From contig OZ246008.1 in NCBI GenBank assembly GCA_965230525.1, forward strand, positions 2,170,001 through 2,234,000: 64,000 nucleotides of DNA, written 5' to 3'. Positions 17,859 through 28,094 of this stretch are shown here, piece after piece. Source of the stretch: GCA-002733465 sp965230525 (GTDB lineage Bacteria > Pseudomonadota > Gammaproteobacteria > Enterobacterales > Kangiellaceae). Position numbers and translations under genes: made by a program. The notes under the pieces were generated by a model. It had not been told where the DNA came from and ran no database searches. It was given only the letters and a program-made list of their open reading frames with translations. Within the stretch, counting starts at the first letter, position 1. The number at the start of each line of letters is the position of its first letter.

Positions 17859-19070
17859 ATGAAAAAATATACTTATCAAATTAGCAGAGTGATCACCTGT
17901 ACACTAATAAGCCTGCTTATTCTGACTTCTTGTGGTGGTGATGATTCTGCCAAAAAGATCGGTAAATGGCCGGGCGCAGGCAAGAGCGGTGCCCGCCCAG
18001 TAAAAACCATTCCGGTTGAAGTCAGTAACCCAACGGTTGGACTGTCCGCTTCTTACTATGTCACCACTGCTACCATTGAGCCGAGCAGTGACGCCAATAT
18101 AAACTCTCGAACTTCAGGGGTAGTCAAACAAATTCTTAAAGAAGAGGGTCAAGATGTAAAAGCGGGTGAAACGCTATTGGTGCTTGATGATGACGATCAA
18201 CGATTACGGCTAAAACAAGCAGAGCAAAAACTAGCCAGCGCAGAAAGAGAATACAAACGTCTGAATAAAATGAAGAAAGCGGGCGTGGTTTCACCCACCG
18301 AATATGAAGCTGCCGACAATGCTTATCAAGTTGCTGATACTGAAAAGCGACTTGCCGAATTAGCACTGTCCTACACTCGCGTCTCAGCCCCTTTCGATGG
18401 TCGTGTGGTGTGGCGTGAAGTCGATTTGGGCGCTTATGTTGGGCAAGGCGAGTTGTTATACCGAATGATGGATATCAACCCATTGTTAGTTCGATTACAC
18501 ATTCCTGCAAATCGGTTAGGTATGGTCGCTGCAGGTCAAAAAGTTGCACTCAATGTGGATAGTATTGCGCAGCCGTTACAAGCAACGGTTTCATTAGTAA
18601 GTCCCATCGTCGATCCGAATACCGGTACGATCAAAATTACGCTGCGTTTAGATGATTATCCAGCATCCGTTAGACCGGGTGATTTTGCTGAAATTAGCAT
18701 GGTGACTGAAAAGCGCGAAAACGCCACCTTAGTGCCCAGTGTTTCAGTGATTGAGGAGCGTGGACAACATTATTTGTTTGTCATAGAAAATGGCTTAGCC
18801 AAAAGACAGTATGTTGAGCTTGGCTTCATTATGGCGGAAATGACAGAAATCGTTTCAGGAATAACGCCTGATAGTTGGGTTGTGGTCAAAGGCCAGCGAA
18901 ATCTAAATGATGACGTTAAAGTGAAAATTTTGGCGGAAAATGGCGTTGCAAAAGAATCCGAATCCGATAGTACCGTCACCGCAAAAGATTCTAATGGTAC
19001 GCAAAACAATACTCGTACCAAACCAAAAGCAGGCAACCAATCCAACAAGAAAAAGCGAGCTGACTCATGA
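17859..19070 (+). CDS. RND efflux periplasmic adaptor lipoprotein (membrane fusion protein)
   Basis: A lipoprotein signal peptide ends in the lipobox L-T-S-C (Cys near residue 26). The HlyD/AcrA layout follows: a split lipoyl-type domain (G-V-V-K-Q-I-L-K-E-E-G-Q-D-V-K-A-G near 90-106 and L-S-Y-T-R-V-S-A-P-F-D-G-R-V near 170-183), a short helical hairpin between them, then beta-barrel and membrane-proximal domains. The last 45 residues are a Ser/Asn/Lys-rich tail. The adaptor links an inner-membrane pump to an outer-membrane channel. The next gene overlaps by four bases, so translation is coupled. No outer-membrane channel gene is in the window. Confidence 0.92.
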   Translation: MKKYTYQISRVITCTLISLLILTSCGGDDSAKKIGKWPGAGKSGARPVKTIPVEVSNPTVGLSASYYVTTATIEPSSDANINSRTSGVVKQILKEEGQDVKAGETLLVLDDDDQRLRLKQAEQKLASAEREYKRLNKMKKAGVVSPTEYEAADNAYQVADTEKRLAELALSYTRVSAPFDGRVVWREVDLGAYVGQGELLYRMMDINPLLVRLHIPANRLGMVAAGQKVALNVDSIAQPLQATVSLVSPIVDPNTGTIKITLRLDDYPASVRPGDFAEISMVTEKRENATLVPSVSVIEERGQHYLFVIENGLAKRQYVELGFIMAEMTEIVSGITPDSWVVVKGQRNLNDDVKVKILAENGVAKESESDSTVTAKDSNGTQNNTRTKPKAGNQSNKKKRADS

Positions 19071-22000
19071 TTCGACAAGCCGTCGAGTTTTCAGTTAATC
19101 GCAAAGTTACCATTTTGATGGTATCGATTGCACTAGTGGCATTTGGCTTAGTCGGCTTTAGCCGGTTACCAATTAATTTACTCCCTTCGCTAAGTTATCC
19201 ATCGTTAACCGTACAAACAGAGTTTCCTAATGCTGCACCGGCAGAAGTTGAGCAGTTGATCACGCGACCAGTTGAGGAAGTGGTTGGCGTGCTTAAGGGA
19301 TTAAAGCAAATTCATTCGGTGTCTCGCTCTGGGGTATCTGAAGTCACTTTGGAATTCGGCTGGGAAGCTGATATGACTAATTTGGCGATGGATATTCGTG
19401 AAAAATTAGATCGCTTAGAGCTACCGCTGGAAGCCGATACCCCTATTGTGCTGAGATATGACCCAGCGCTCGATCCCATTATGAAAATGAGTTTAAGTGG
19501 TGACCTTGCATTAACTCGGTTACGCTTACTGGGCGACAAGCAAGTGAAAGAAACCCTGGAGCGAATTGAGGGGGTTGCTTCGGCCAAAATCCAGGGCGGC
19601 GAAGAAGAAGAAATTCATATCAATATTCATCAAGGCAAACTAGCTGCCATGGGATTACAACCTGATGAACTCAGCACTTTGTTGCGTAATTCTAATATAA
19701 ATCGTCCCGGTGGCTTGCTAAAAAATCAGCAAACTCAATTACTCGTCAGAACCTTGAATGAGTACGATGATTTACAAGAAATGCGTGATCTTAGAATAAC
19801 ACCACCAGATAGCCCAGTGGTTCGACTCGGCGATGTAGCCGATGTGGTTTGGACCAGTAAAGACAAAGAAGAAATTGCTCGGTTTGGTGGCCAAGAAGGG
19901 ATTTTAGTTTCGTTATATAAAGAAGGTGATGCCAACACCGTGGAAGTCGCTCAGGCGATAAAAAATAGTATTCAGTCATTACAACGTAAATTGCCCAAAG
20001 GGGTTAAAGTATCGGTTCAATTTGATCAATCACGATTTATCGAGCAGTCAATTAACGAAGTAAAACAGTCGTTACTATTTGGTGGATTGTTGGCTATTTG
20101 TGTGCTCTGGATCTTTTTACGAAACTTTCGTCTCACCGCAATTATTACCACCGCCATACCATTATCGGTGGTCGCTTCATTTATTTTTATGTATCGCTCC
20201 GATGTTTCACTCAACATCATGTCGTTAGGTGGGTTAACGCTCGGTGTCGGGATGCTAGTTGATTCCGCCATTGTGGTACTGGAGTCGATTCATCGACAAC
20301 GTGAAAAAGGACTCAATATTTTTAGAGCCGCCATCGAAGGAACCACCGAAGTGGGTGGCGCAGTGACTGCATCGGTGCTAACTACCATCGCTGTTTTTGT
20401 TCCAATTGTCTTTGTCGAGGGTATTGCAGGACAGCTATTTAGAGATCAAGCACTCACGGTCACCTTTAGTTTAGTTATGTCGTTGATTGTCTCATTTACT
20501 TTGATCCCAATGTTGGCTTCACTGGGATCTAAAAAGTCATCGGATGAACATTTAGCAAAATCATCTCAGTCATTTAACTCACTGGGTAAACTTTCATTGC
20601 TTTATGAAAATCTTTTGCGAAAGGTGCTTAAATTCAAATGGCTAACATTGGCCAGTGCATTCGCGGCTTTCTTTTTATCATTGACATTGATTTCCAAATT
20701 GCCCACAGAGCTGATCCCACAATTAAGTGAAGGCGAATTTTATTTCGATGTCAGTTTACCGGAAGGTACCGCACTACCAACCACCAATAAAGTAATGCAA
20801 CAAATGGAACGCATAGCGCTGCAAAACCCTGAAGTGGATTCGGTGTATACCTCGGTTGGTAGTCGAAACGTCAGCGGTGGCTTGTCTTTAAAAACCAAAG
20901 ATGAAAACTTAGCGCAAATTAGCATTGTGATTAAAGATCGATCTGATGGAGAAATGGAGCAGCGAGTCATTGATCAACTAAGACAAGCCTACTCACAGCT
21001 CCCACAGGCCGACGCTCAGTTTGGCAGACCATCATTCTTTAGTCTTAAAACCCCCATGGAACTGCTGTTTTTTGGTGAAGACTTACAGATAATGAAAGAC
21101 TATACTTTAGAGCTGTTGCCAAAAATCACTAAAATACCAGGCTTAATCGATGTCAGGGCATCTTTAGAAACAGGTAATCCTGAGTTAGTGGTTCAATTTG
21201 ACCGAGACCAATTAGCAAGACTTGGGTTTACCATTGAAGGTGTTTCGCAAACTTTAAACCAAAGAGTTAACGGCACCATTGTTTCTCGCTTTCAACAGCC
21301 AGATAGACAGATTGATATTCGTTTAAGAAACCGAGAAATCGATCGCGATAGTGTTAACGATATGGAAAATATTGTGATCGGCGAAGTTGAAGACCGGCCC
21401 GTTACTTTAAAAGCTGTGGCGAAAATTGCAGCACTTCAAGGACCTGCTTCTATTGACCGAATTCAACAATCACGAGTGGCGATTATTGCCGGTAACCTCA
21501 ACAATCGAAGTCTTGCTGAGGTCACAGCCGATATCCAACAACTCATTGAGCAAAACCCACCGCCAGCACAATTGAATTTTGAGTTTGGTGGGCAAAATAA
21601 GGAAATGCAACAATCGTTTAGTAGCCTTTTCTTTGCCATCGCATTAGCAGTCTTTTTGGTTTACTTAGTCATGGCGGCAACCTTTGAACATCTCGGCCAC
21701 CCATTTGTGATTTTGTTTACCATTCCACTGGCCTTAATTGGCGTGATCATCGGACTAACGGTCAGTGGCTATGGGATCAGTGTTATTTCAATGATTGGTG
21801 TGGTATTCCTAGTGGGGGTGGTGGTTAATAATGCCATTGTTTTGGTCGATGCTATTAATCAGGCTCGTCGAGCTGGCATGGAAAAATTAGAAGCGATCGT
21901 TGCGGCAGGCAAGTCGCGACTTAGACCAATATTAATGACAACATTTACCACCGTGCTTGGATTGTTGCCGATGGCAATTGGCTTTGGTGAAGGGGCTGAG

Positions 22001-22189
22001 TTAAGAGCGCCCTTGGCAGTAGTGGTTTCATATGGCTTAGTGGTTGCTACTGGACTAACACTTTTGATAATCCCTGCAACCTATATGATTATGCCCTCAA
22101 AGGTGACCACCTATGAGGAGTTAGAGCGATTAAACCAACGCGTTGAACAGGCGGAAGAAACCGAAAGCCATCATCAAATTATCGATTAA
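19067..22189 (+). CDS. RND efflux pump subunit (AcrB/MdtB-type), first of two
   Basis: The 1,040-residue protein has standard RND length and layout: N-terminal helix, a large periplasmic loop, five membrane helices, a second periplasmic loop and six more helices. Transmembrane helix 4 keeps one proton-relay acid (D399 in G-M-L-V-D-S-A-I-V-V), the second being Ser; the TM10 motif is V-V-N-N-A-I-V-L-V-D. This single-Asp form is common in pumps that work as pairs or hetero-trimers. It is translationally coupled to the adaptor and followed by a second pump gene, which suggests one complex. Drug, bile-salt or metal substrates cannot be assigned. Confidence 0.92.
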   Translation: MIRQAVEFSVNRKVTILMVSIALVAFGLVGFSRLPINLLPSLSYPSLTVQTEFPNAAPAEVEQLITRPVEEVVGVLKGLKQIHSVSRSGVSEVTLEFGWEADMTNLAMDIREKLDRLELPLEADTPIVLRYDPALDPIMKMSLSGDLALTRLRLLGDKQVKETLERIEGVASAKIQGGEEEEIHINIHQGKLAAMGLQPDELSTLLRNSNINRPGGLLKNQQTQLLVRTLNEYDDLQEMRDLRITPPDSPVVRLGDVADVVWTSKDKEEIARFGGQEGILVSLYKEGDANTVEVAQAIKNSIQSLQRKLPKGVKVSVQFDQSRFIEQSINEVKQSLLFGGLLAICVLWIFLRNFRLTAIITTAIPLSVVASFIFMYRSDVSLNIMSLGGLTLGVGMLVDSAIVVLESIHRQREKGLNIFRAAIEGTTEVGGAVTASVLTTIAVFVPIVFVEGIAGQLFRDQALTVTFSLVMSLIVSFTLIPMLASLGSKKSSDEHLAKSSQSFNSLGKLSLLYENLLRKVLKFKWLTLASAFAAFFLSLTLISKLPTELIPQLSEGEFYFDVSLPEGTALPTTNKVMQQMERIALQNPEVDSVYTSVGSRNVSGGLSLKTKDENLAQISIVIKDRSDGEMEQRVIDQLRQAYSQLPQADAQFGRPSFFSLKTPMELLFFGEDLQIMKDYTLELLPKITKIPGLIDVRASLETGNPELVVQFDRDQLARLGFTIEGVSQTLNQRVNGTIVSRFQQPDRQIDIRLRNREIDRDSVNDMENIVIGEVEDRPVTLKAVAKIAALQGPASIDRIQQSRVAIIAGNLNNRSLAEVTADIQQLIEQNPPPAQLNFEFGGQNKEMQQSFSSLFFAIALAVFLVYLVMAATFEHLGHPFVILFTIPLALIGVIIGLTVSGYGISVISMIGVVFLVGVVVNNAIVLVDAINQARRAGMEKLEAIVAAGKSRLRPILMTTFTTVLGLLPMAIGFGEGAELRAPLAVVVSYGLVVATGLTLLIIPATYMIMPSKVTTYEELERLNQRVEQAEETESHHQIID

Positions 22190-22282
22190 ATGATTATAGA
22201 CGGTTGAGAATCTGAACCCAAAATTGGGGGCGAGAACTGAATCAATCGAAATGAGCGCTTCGATACTTTTTGGAGAACCAGT

Positions 22283-25200
22283 ATGACCCTTCCAGAAATC
22301 GCGGTAAAACGACCCATCGCCACCTTGATGGCGCTAATCAGTTTATTAGTGCTAGGTGTGATAGCGTTAACGCGGCTTGAACTCGCGTTTATGCCAGAGG
22401 CCGAACGCAAGAACTTGTTTGTTGTAGTCAATTACCAAAACGCTTCGCCCAAGGCCATTGAGCGTATGATCGTTAGGCCACTTGAAGAATCTCTGGCATC
22501 ACTAAATGGCTTAGAGCATATGTGGTCGAACAGTGACCATCGTGGTGCACGAGTGAATTTGAGTTTCGATTTTGCCACTAATATGGATTTGGCTCGCGCT
22601 GAAATAAGAGAGCGAATCGATCGAACGCGCGATGAGTTACCCGACGATCTCGAGCGCATTATTATTTCAAGTAATTGGAATCCAAGAGAATCTGGTGAAA
22701 CTATCCTTGAAGCTCGGATTGCATCAGGCCGCGATCTAAGTAAAAGTTACGAATTATTAGAGCGCAAAATTGTGCGTCCTTTGGAGCGTATTTCTGGCGT
22801 AGCGGTTGTTACATTAGACGGCGTTAATCCGCGCGAAGTAAAAATTAATTTAGACTTAGAGCGAATCCGCAAACATCAAATTGATCCCCGAGATGTGCAA
22901 CGTAGTATCGCACTCAATAATCAAAACAGTGCGCTTGGTGTATTACGTTCCGATCAATCTAAAATAGCTTTTCGAGCGTTAGGTGCGCTCACCGATATCG
23001 AGCAAATTAAACAACTTCCCATCATCAACAGCCAACTCCGTCTGCAAGATATTGCTGAAGTCACTTATATCGAACCACCCCTTGAATACGGCCGACATTT
23101 AGATGGTGATTTTGCCATTGGCTTAAATGTGGCAAAAGAGTCTACTGCTAATACGATTGAAATTACCGAAGCCGTGCATGCACGAATTGCGCAAATGCAA
23201 GACGACCCTGAATTGGATGGAATTAATTTTTTGGTCTGGCAAGATCAAGGTAAAGAAATAAAAAACACGTTAGGTGATTTACAGCAAACCGGCTTTTTTG
23301 GAGCGATACTTGCTTCGCTTGTGTTGTTCGTGTTCTTAAGAAAGTTCACCACTACAATTGTTGCAGTTTCTTGTATTCCGTTTTCATTAATTGTGACTTG
23401 TGGTGTAATTTGGTTACAAGGTAAGTCTCTAAATACAATTTCGTTACTGGGGCTAATTGTTGGCCTCGGAATGCTGGTCGATAATGCGGTGGTAATTATG
23501 GAAAATATCGATCGCTACCAGAAAAAAGGCTATGGCGGCCGTGTGGCGGCGATTCTTGGATCAAAAGAGGTATCCATTGCAGTAATGACTGCGACTTTAA
23601 CTTCGATCATTGTATTTTTGCCAATGATTTTTTCAAAGCCCACTAATATGAATGTTATTCTACAAGAGCTGGGCATGACCATTGTCATTACTTTGTTAGC
23701 ATCATTACTAATTAGCCAAACCTTAATTCCGTTAGCTGCAAGAAAACTGTTAAAAAAACCAAGTACCCAAGTCAAAACACCGGTGATGGATTGGATTCAA
23801 TCCCATTACCAAAATATTTTGAAGTACACATTGGCGCATCGCTGGATTTCAGTGGTGGTGTGGATCTCGCTATTGGCTTCCGTTTGGTTTCCGGTGTCTA
23901 AACTCAATTTCAATTTTGATGCTGCGCCGACTGAAATGTTTATTGGACTGCGAGTTGACTTTAGTGAAGCTGCATCGCTAGAGAAGAAGGAAGAGATTAT
24001 TAGCCAAGTCGAAAACGCGCTTGCACCTTATAAGGATCGATTTAATGTTCAATCCATCTATAGCTGGTGGAGCGAGAATCGATCGATTGTTAGGTTATAT
24101 ATGAAGCCCGGTTTTCAAAATGAAGAGGCCATGAATAAAGTCAGAAAACAACTAAGGCCATTATTACCTGAAATAGCCGGTGTAAAAATACAAGTACAAG
24201 ATAACGGCCCATTTTGGCGACGCAATAGTGGTAAGCGAGTGGCAATGCAATTGCAAGGACCGGATTCTGAAACACTCGGAGCGTTAGGTGAGCAAGCGCT
24301 ACAAATTATTGAACAAATTCCAGGGTTGTTCGATTTTTACTCTACAGCAGAAGGTGGCCAGTTAGAATTGCAAGCGCAATTAGATCGTGATCGAATGTCG
24401 GCCTATGGCATTCGAAGTAGCGAACCCCCCAGCCTGATCGAAATGACCTTTAGAGGTGCCAGGCTTCCACGATTTAAGAGTGAAGACGGCGAAGTCGAAA
24501 TGAATATTACCCTTGGTGATAACCTAGATACCCATGTTCAAGACCTAAAAAACTTATCGATGCTCAAAGATGATGGCTCGTTAATTGCGCTCGAAAGCGT
24601 TTCTTCTTTTTCAACCCAAAAAGGACCAAACCGAATAAATCGCCAAAATAAAATTTCGAGTATTTTTGTCGGTGCTCGGTTTGATACAGGTAAGCGAGAG
24701 GAATACCAAAAACAAGTTGTTGATGCGTTAAAACAAATGGATTTACCTGAAGGCTATGAATGGCAATTTAATAATCGTTGGCGTGGTGCCGAACAAAGTC
24801 AAGATGAGTTTTTACTCAATCTATTCTTGGCGCTAGGTTTAATCTTTGCAGTCATGGCAAGCCTGTTTGAATCCATTAAACAAGCGATAGCGTTAATGAT
24901 CTCTTTACCATTGGCTTTAGCTGGCGCGTTTTGGACACTTTATTTTGCTGGCGTCGATTTTGACCAGCCCGCGTCCATCGCCTTGTTACTGCTTTTGGGA
25001 ATTGTCGTGAATAACGGTATAGTGATGGTCGAGCATATCAATTTGTATCGGCGCGAGGGGTGGCCGAGGCATAAGGCGATGATCCAAGGCGGTAAAGATA
25101 GACTACGGCCGATTCTAATGACGGCGCTAACAACTTTGGTGGGATTGGTACCTATTATTATTCAAAAGCCATCGCTAGGAGGAATCTATTATTACTCCAT

Positions 25201-25363
25201 GGCCTATGTCATCATCGGTGGACTGTTGGTTTCAACGGTATTGACCACTATATTGTTACCCGCGACAATTTCGTTGATTGAAGATTTTATTAGCTTTCTA
25301 GCAAAAATATTTTTGTCCGCGGCTCGCAAGCTCAAGATAGTGAGTCCTCTAAAACAGCAGTAA
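22283..25363 (+). CDS. RND efflux pump subunit, second of two
   Basis: The 1,026-residue protein has the same layout as its neighbour but is clearly diverged. TM4 reads G-M-L-V-D400-N-A-V-V-I-M-E-N and TM10 V-V-N-N-G-I-V-M-V-E-H. It follows the first pump after 93 bases and has its own GGAG site, so it is probably cotranscribed. Together with the adaptor it makes a one-adaptor, two-pump operon like mdtABC. Whether the two form a heterotrimer is inference. Confidence 0.92.
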   Translation: MTLPEIAVKRPIATLMALISLLVLGVIALTRLELAFMPEAERKNLFVVVNYQNASPKAIERMIVRPLEESLASLNGLEHMWSNSDHRGARVNLSFDFATNMDLARAEIRERIDRTRDELPDDLERIIISSNWNPRESGETILEARIASGRDLSKSYELLERKIVRPLERISGVAVVTLDGVNPREVKINLDLERIRKHQIDPRDVQRSIALNNQNSALGVLRSDQSKIAFRALGALTDIEQIKQLPIINSQLRLQDIAEVTYIEPPLEYGRHLDGDFAIGLNVAKESTANTIEITEAVHARIAQMQDDPELDGINFLVWQDQGKEIKNTLGDLQQTGFFGAILASLVLFVFLRKFTTTIVAVSCIPFSLIVTCGVIWLQGKSLNTISLLGLIVGLGMLVDNAVVIMENIDRYQKKGYGGRVAAILGSKEVSIAVMTATLTSIIVFLPMIFSKPTNMNVILQELGMTIVITLLASLLISQTLIPLAARKLLKKPSTQVKTPVMDWIQSHYQNILKYTLAHRWISVVVWISLLASVWFPVSKLNFNFDAAPTEMFIGLRVDFSEAASLEKKEEIISQVENALAPYKDRFNVQSIYSWWSENRSIVRLYMKPGFQNEEAMNKVRKQLRPLLPEIAGVKIQVQDNGPFWRRNSGKRVAMQLQGPDSETLGALGEQALQIIEQIPGLFDFYSTAEGGQLELQAQLDRDRMSAYGIRSSEPPSLIEMTFRGARLPRFKSEDGEVEMNITLGDNLDTHVQDLKNLSMLKDDGSLIALESVSSFSTQKGPNRINRQNKISSIFVGARFDTGKREEYQKQVVDALKQMDLPEGYEWQFNNRWRGAEQSQDEFLLNLFLALGLIFAVMASLFESIKQAIALMISLPLALAGAFWTLYFAGVDFDQPASIALLLLLGIVVNNGIVMVEHINLYRREGWPRHKAMIQGGKDRLRPILMTALTTLVGLVPIIIQKPSLGGIYYYSMAYVIIGGLLVSTVLTTILLPATISLIEDFISFLAKIFLSAARKLKIVSPLKQQ

Positions 25364-25434
25364 AATCGCTATACCGCGCAATAAAATATTTGCTTAGTTA
25401 TTTGCGTCAATCAAAATTTTAGTTAGGAGAAGTT

Positions 25435-25740
25435 ATGAATACAGAACAACAAAATGCTATTGAGGCTGCGGTATTTAAACGGCTGCTAAAGCACTTAGAC
25501 GATCATAAAGAATTACAAAACATCGACCTTATGATTTTAGCTGACTTTTGTCGCAACTGTTTATCAAAATGGTATGTGGCGGCAGCGGAAGAACGAGGGG
25601 AAACTATCGACTATGATGAAGCTCGCGAACTCGTTTATGGTATGCCTTATTCTGAATGGAAAGAAAAGCATCAATTAAAAGCAACACCAGAGCAAATGGC
25701 AGCTTTTGAAGCTAAACAAGCAGCCAAAAACAAAGCCTAA
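25435..25740 (+). CDS. DUF1244 family protein
   Basis: The 101-residue helical protein carries the family signature F-C-R-N-C-L-S-K-W-Y near residue 40 and Y-G-M-P-Y-S-E-W-K near 73. DUF1244 proteins are small, soluble and widespread in proteobacteria, with no established function; one structure shows a helical dimer. TTAGGAGAAGTT precedes the ATG as a good ribosome site. It lies between the RND operon and the epimerase gene. Confidence 0.85.
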   Translation: MNTEQQNAIEAAVFKRLLKHLDDHKELQNIDLMILADFCRNCLSKWYVAAAEERGETIDYDEARELVYGMPYSEWKEKHQLKATPEQMAAFEAKQAAKNKA

Positions 25741-25790
25741 TATTTTCCAATGACTAGCAACGAGCAATGCTTTTTCAATAAGGAATACTT

Positions 25791-26777
25791 ATGAAAGTTT
25801 TTATTACCGGTGCAACCGGTTTTTTGGGAACAAACTTGGTTCATCTTTTGGTTGAAAAAGGCGTTGAAATTTTTGCGATTAAACGAGCGAGTTCTAAAAC
25901 CGAAGCTTTTAAGGGAATGCCTATTCACTGGTTTGAAGGTGATGTATTGAATAAACAGTCGCTAGAAAACGCTTGTCCTGAAAATGTTGATTACATTTTT
26001 CATATGGCGGCTGATACTAATATGTGGTCACCAAACAATGACAAGCAAACCGAAATTAATTTGGGCGGCACGGCAAACATTATTGAAATTGCCAAATCAA
26101 AAAATGCCAAGCGACTAATTCATACTTCAAGCATTGCCGCTTACGGAATCCATCACGATCAGGTTATCACGGAACAAAGCGAGCAGGTAGGCGATCAGTG
26201 TTTTGCCAATTATTATCAGACTAAATTAGCCTCTGAACGGCTGGTTAAAGCCGCAGTAAAGGAAAATAAACTCGATGCTGTAATATTAAACCCCTGTCAT
26301 CTCGTGGGCCCATGGGATTATCATAACTGGTCGCAAATGCTCACCATGGTGGCCAATAATAGTTTACCCGGGGTACCTCCGGGTCATGGCAGTTTTTGCC
26401 ATATTAAAGAAGTTGCCAGAGCACACTGGCTCGCGGCAGAGCAAGGCAAGTCTGGCGAAAATTATATATTATCCGGAGCAGACGCCTCCTTTGTTGAGTT
26501 TGTCACTGAAATTGGTCGATTACTCAATAAAAAAGTCCCCACTAACGCAACGCCACACTGGCTGCTTAAAATCGTCGGTCAGGTCTCTGTATTCTTCGCG
26601 CGATTCACAGGCAAAGAGCCCAATATGACCCCAGAAAAAGTCCTAATCGTTAGTGAGGTACTACATGTTAGCAGTGAAAAAGCGCAAAAAGAGCTGGGTT
26701 ATCAAGTCGATATCCCTCTCACAAGCATGCTAAAAGACTGTTATCAATGGATGAAAGCACAGGAAATGATTGCATAG
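25791..26777 (+). CDS. NAD(P)-dependent epimerase/dehydratase (extended SDR)
   Basis: The N-terminus has the Rossmann motif T-G-A-T-G-F-L-G (residues 7-14). An extended SDR core follows with H-M-A-A-D-T near 68 and the catalytic Y-x-x-x-K in Y-Y-Q-T-K near residues 143-147, after a serine in H-T-S-S-I-A-A-Y-G. The length (328) is standard. Substrates in this family include nucleotide sugars, flavanone-like compounds and sterol-type molecules, and nothing here narrows this. It is followed by fklB. Confidence 0.85.
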   Translation: MKVFITGATGFLGTNLVHLLVEKGVEIFAIKRASSKTEAFKGMPIHWFEGDVLNKQSLENACPENVDYIFHMAADTNMWSPNNDKQTEINLGGTANIIEIAKSKNAKRLIHTSSIAAYGIHHDQVITEQSEQVGDQCFANYYQTKLASERLVKAAVKENKLDAVILNPCHLVGPWDYHNWSQMLTMVANNSLPGVPPGHGSFCHIKEVARAHWLAAEQGKSGENYILSGADASFVEFVTEIGRLLNKKVPTNATPHWLLKIVGQVSVFFARFTGKEPNMTPEKVLIVSEVLHVSSEKAQKELGYQVDIPLTSMLKDCYQWMKAQEMIA

Positions 26778-26857
26778 CCCACTAATCTCGGTATACTCGC
26801 CCCAAATTCTAAATGCAAAATACAAAGTGCAAAAATTTAAAATCAAGGTGAATAAAT

Positions 26858-27475
26858 ATGAGTAATTACGACTCTTTTGAGCAAAAAGCAAGTTACGGAA
26901 TCGGCATGAACATGGGCCATCAACTACTAGGCCAGTCATTTGAAGGGTTGGAAATTGAAGCCGTAGCACAAGGCATTAAAGATGCATTTCAGCATGTTGA
27001 ACCAGCGGTTGCTCGCGAAGACCTACAAGCCGCCTTTGATCACATTACCAAGAAAATGCAAGCTCAAGCGGCCGAAAAATCAAAAGGTGCCATTGAAGCA
27101 GGCGAAAATCACCTAAAAGAAAATGCTGCTAAAGACAGTGTCACAGTCACTGAGTCGGGACTTCAATATGAAGTAATCACTGAAGGAACCGGTGAAATCC
27201 CAAGCATTAATTCTAAAGTGAGAACCCATTATCACGGCACGCTAGTCGACGGAACCGTATTTGACAGCTCCTACAACCGTGGTGAGCCAGCTGAATTTCC
27301 AGTCAATGGTGTGATTGCCGGTTGGACTGAAGCATTACAGTTAATGCCCGTTGGTTCTAAGTGGAAACTAACCATTCCATACTCATTAGCTTATGGTGAG
27401 CAAGGTGCCGGTGGCGCGATTGGGCCATGCGAGACATTGGTTTTTGATATTGAGTTGTTAGATATCGTCGGCTAA
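26858..27475 (+). CDS. fklB: FKBP-type peptidyl-prolyl cis-trans isomerase FklB
   Basis: The 205-residue protein has the helical N-terminal dimerisation domain (Y-G-I-G-M-N-M-G-H-Q-L near residues 12-22) and a C-terminal FKBP domain with Y-H-G-T-L-V-D-G-T-V-F-D-S-S-Y and the Y-G-E-Q-G-A-G loop. No signal peptide is present, so it is cytoplasmic like E. coli FklB (FKBP22) rather than periplasmic FkpA. It assists protein folding by isomerising prolyl bonds. A near-perfect terminator follows. Confidence 0.93.
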   Translation: MSNYDSFEQKASYGIGMNMGHQLLGQSFEGLEIEAVAQGIKDAFQHVEPAVAREDLQAAFDHITKKMQAQAAEKSKGAIEAGENHLKENAAKDSVTVTESGLQYEVITEGTGEIPSINSKVRTHYHGTLVDGTVFDSSYNRGEPAEFPVNGVIAGWTEALQLMPVGSKWKLTIPYSLAYGEQGAGGAIGPCETLVFDIELLDIVG

Positions 27476-27498
27476 ACCAAGATAATTTAATTGAATTT

Positions 27499-27533
27499 AA
27501 AAAGCGCGAGTAGAAATACTGGCGCTTTTTTTT
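27499..27533 (+). terminator. Rho-independent terminator of fklB
   Basis: AAAAAGCGC (27499-27507) pairs with GCGCTTTTT (27522-27530). An inner AGTA/TACT stem closes a GAAA tetraloop of the GNRA type, with one G-G mismatch between the two stems. The T run is eight long. Confidence 0.92.
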
Positions 27534-27539
27534 GCGCAA

Positions 27540-28094
27540 CAAAAATATTTATTTCACTACGAGATTTTAATCACATATGTAGTGCGTTTTTTACTAACTT
27601 GTTAACCCTAATTACATCTTATTAATTTTCTTCTGTTAATCATTTTTATTTCTTGATAGTGTTGCGCGAAATCACATAGGGAAGTTTGGCACCTGTATTT
27701 AGGTTACAAGGATTTTCGGTTTACATTCAATGACAGTTTTCTCAAATTGACACCTCTCAATCAGAGCTCCTGTTTATCTTTCTGCAACCCAAAATTGTTT
27801 GTTTATTAATCAAATTACCCAAGAAACGTTAAATTTGTCTGAATTTTGATAGTAATTGTCTGAATTTTGATATCAATCGATCAAAGTTCTTGAGGATAAT
27901 TTACTTCAGTTAAGGTTGGATAGATAACAAAGATGGAGCGTCCATACTTATTTTTTGAAAAGTATTGAGCAAAACCGACCGGCAAAAAACTAGCAGATAA
28001 AAAAATTGTGGTGACAATCGATGACACTATCAAATTCCCTAGTGGTAGATACTGCAAGTTACTCTACATAACTTTGAAGTAGGAAATATTGGTT
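27540..28094. other. Gene-poor AT-rich stretch at the left edge of the accessory region
   Basis: No credible gene was found in this 555-bp part of a 1.3-kb gap. It contains a 17-bp direct repeat TTGTCTGAATTTTGATA at 27835-27851 and 27856-27872 (21-bp period). Only fragments of open frame are seen, for example GTG at about 28010 running about 24 codons. It could be decayed sequence or the upstream control region of the accessory block. Confidence 0.5.

Noticed and set aside
28010..28082. GTG-started 24-codon frame in the gene-poor stretch
   Set aside because: Too short, with no ribosome site and no signal peptide or domain.
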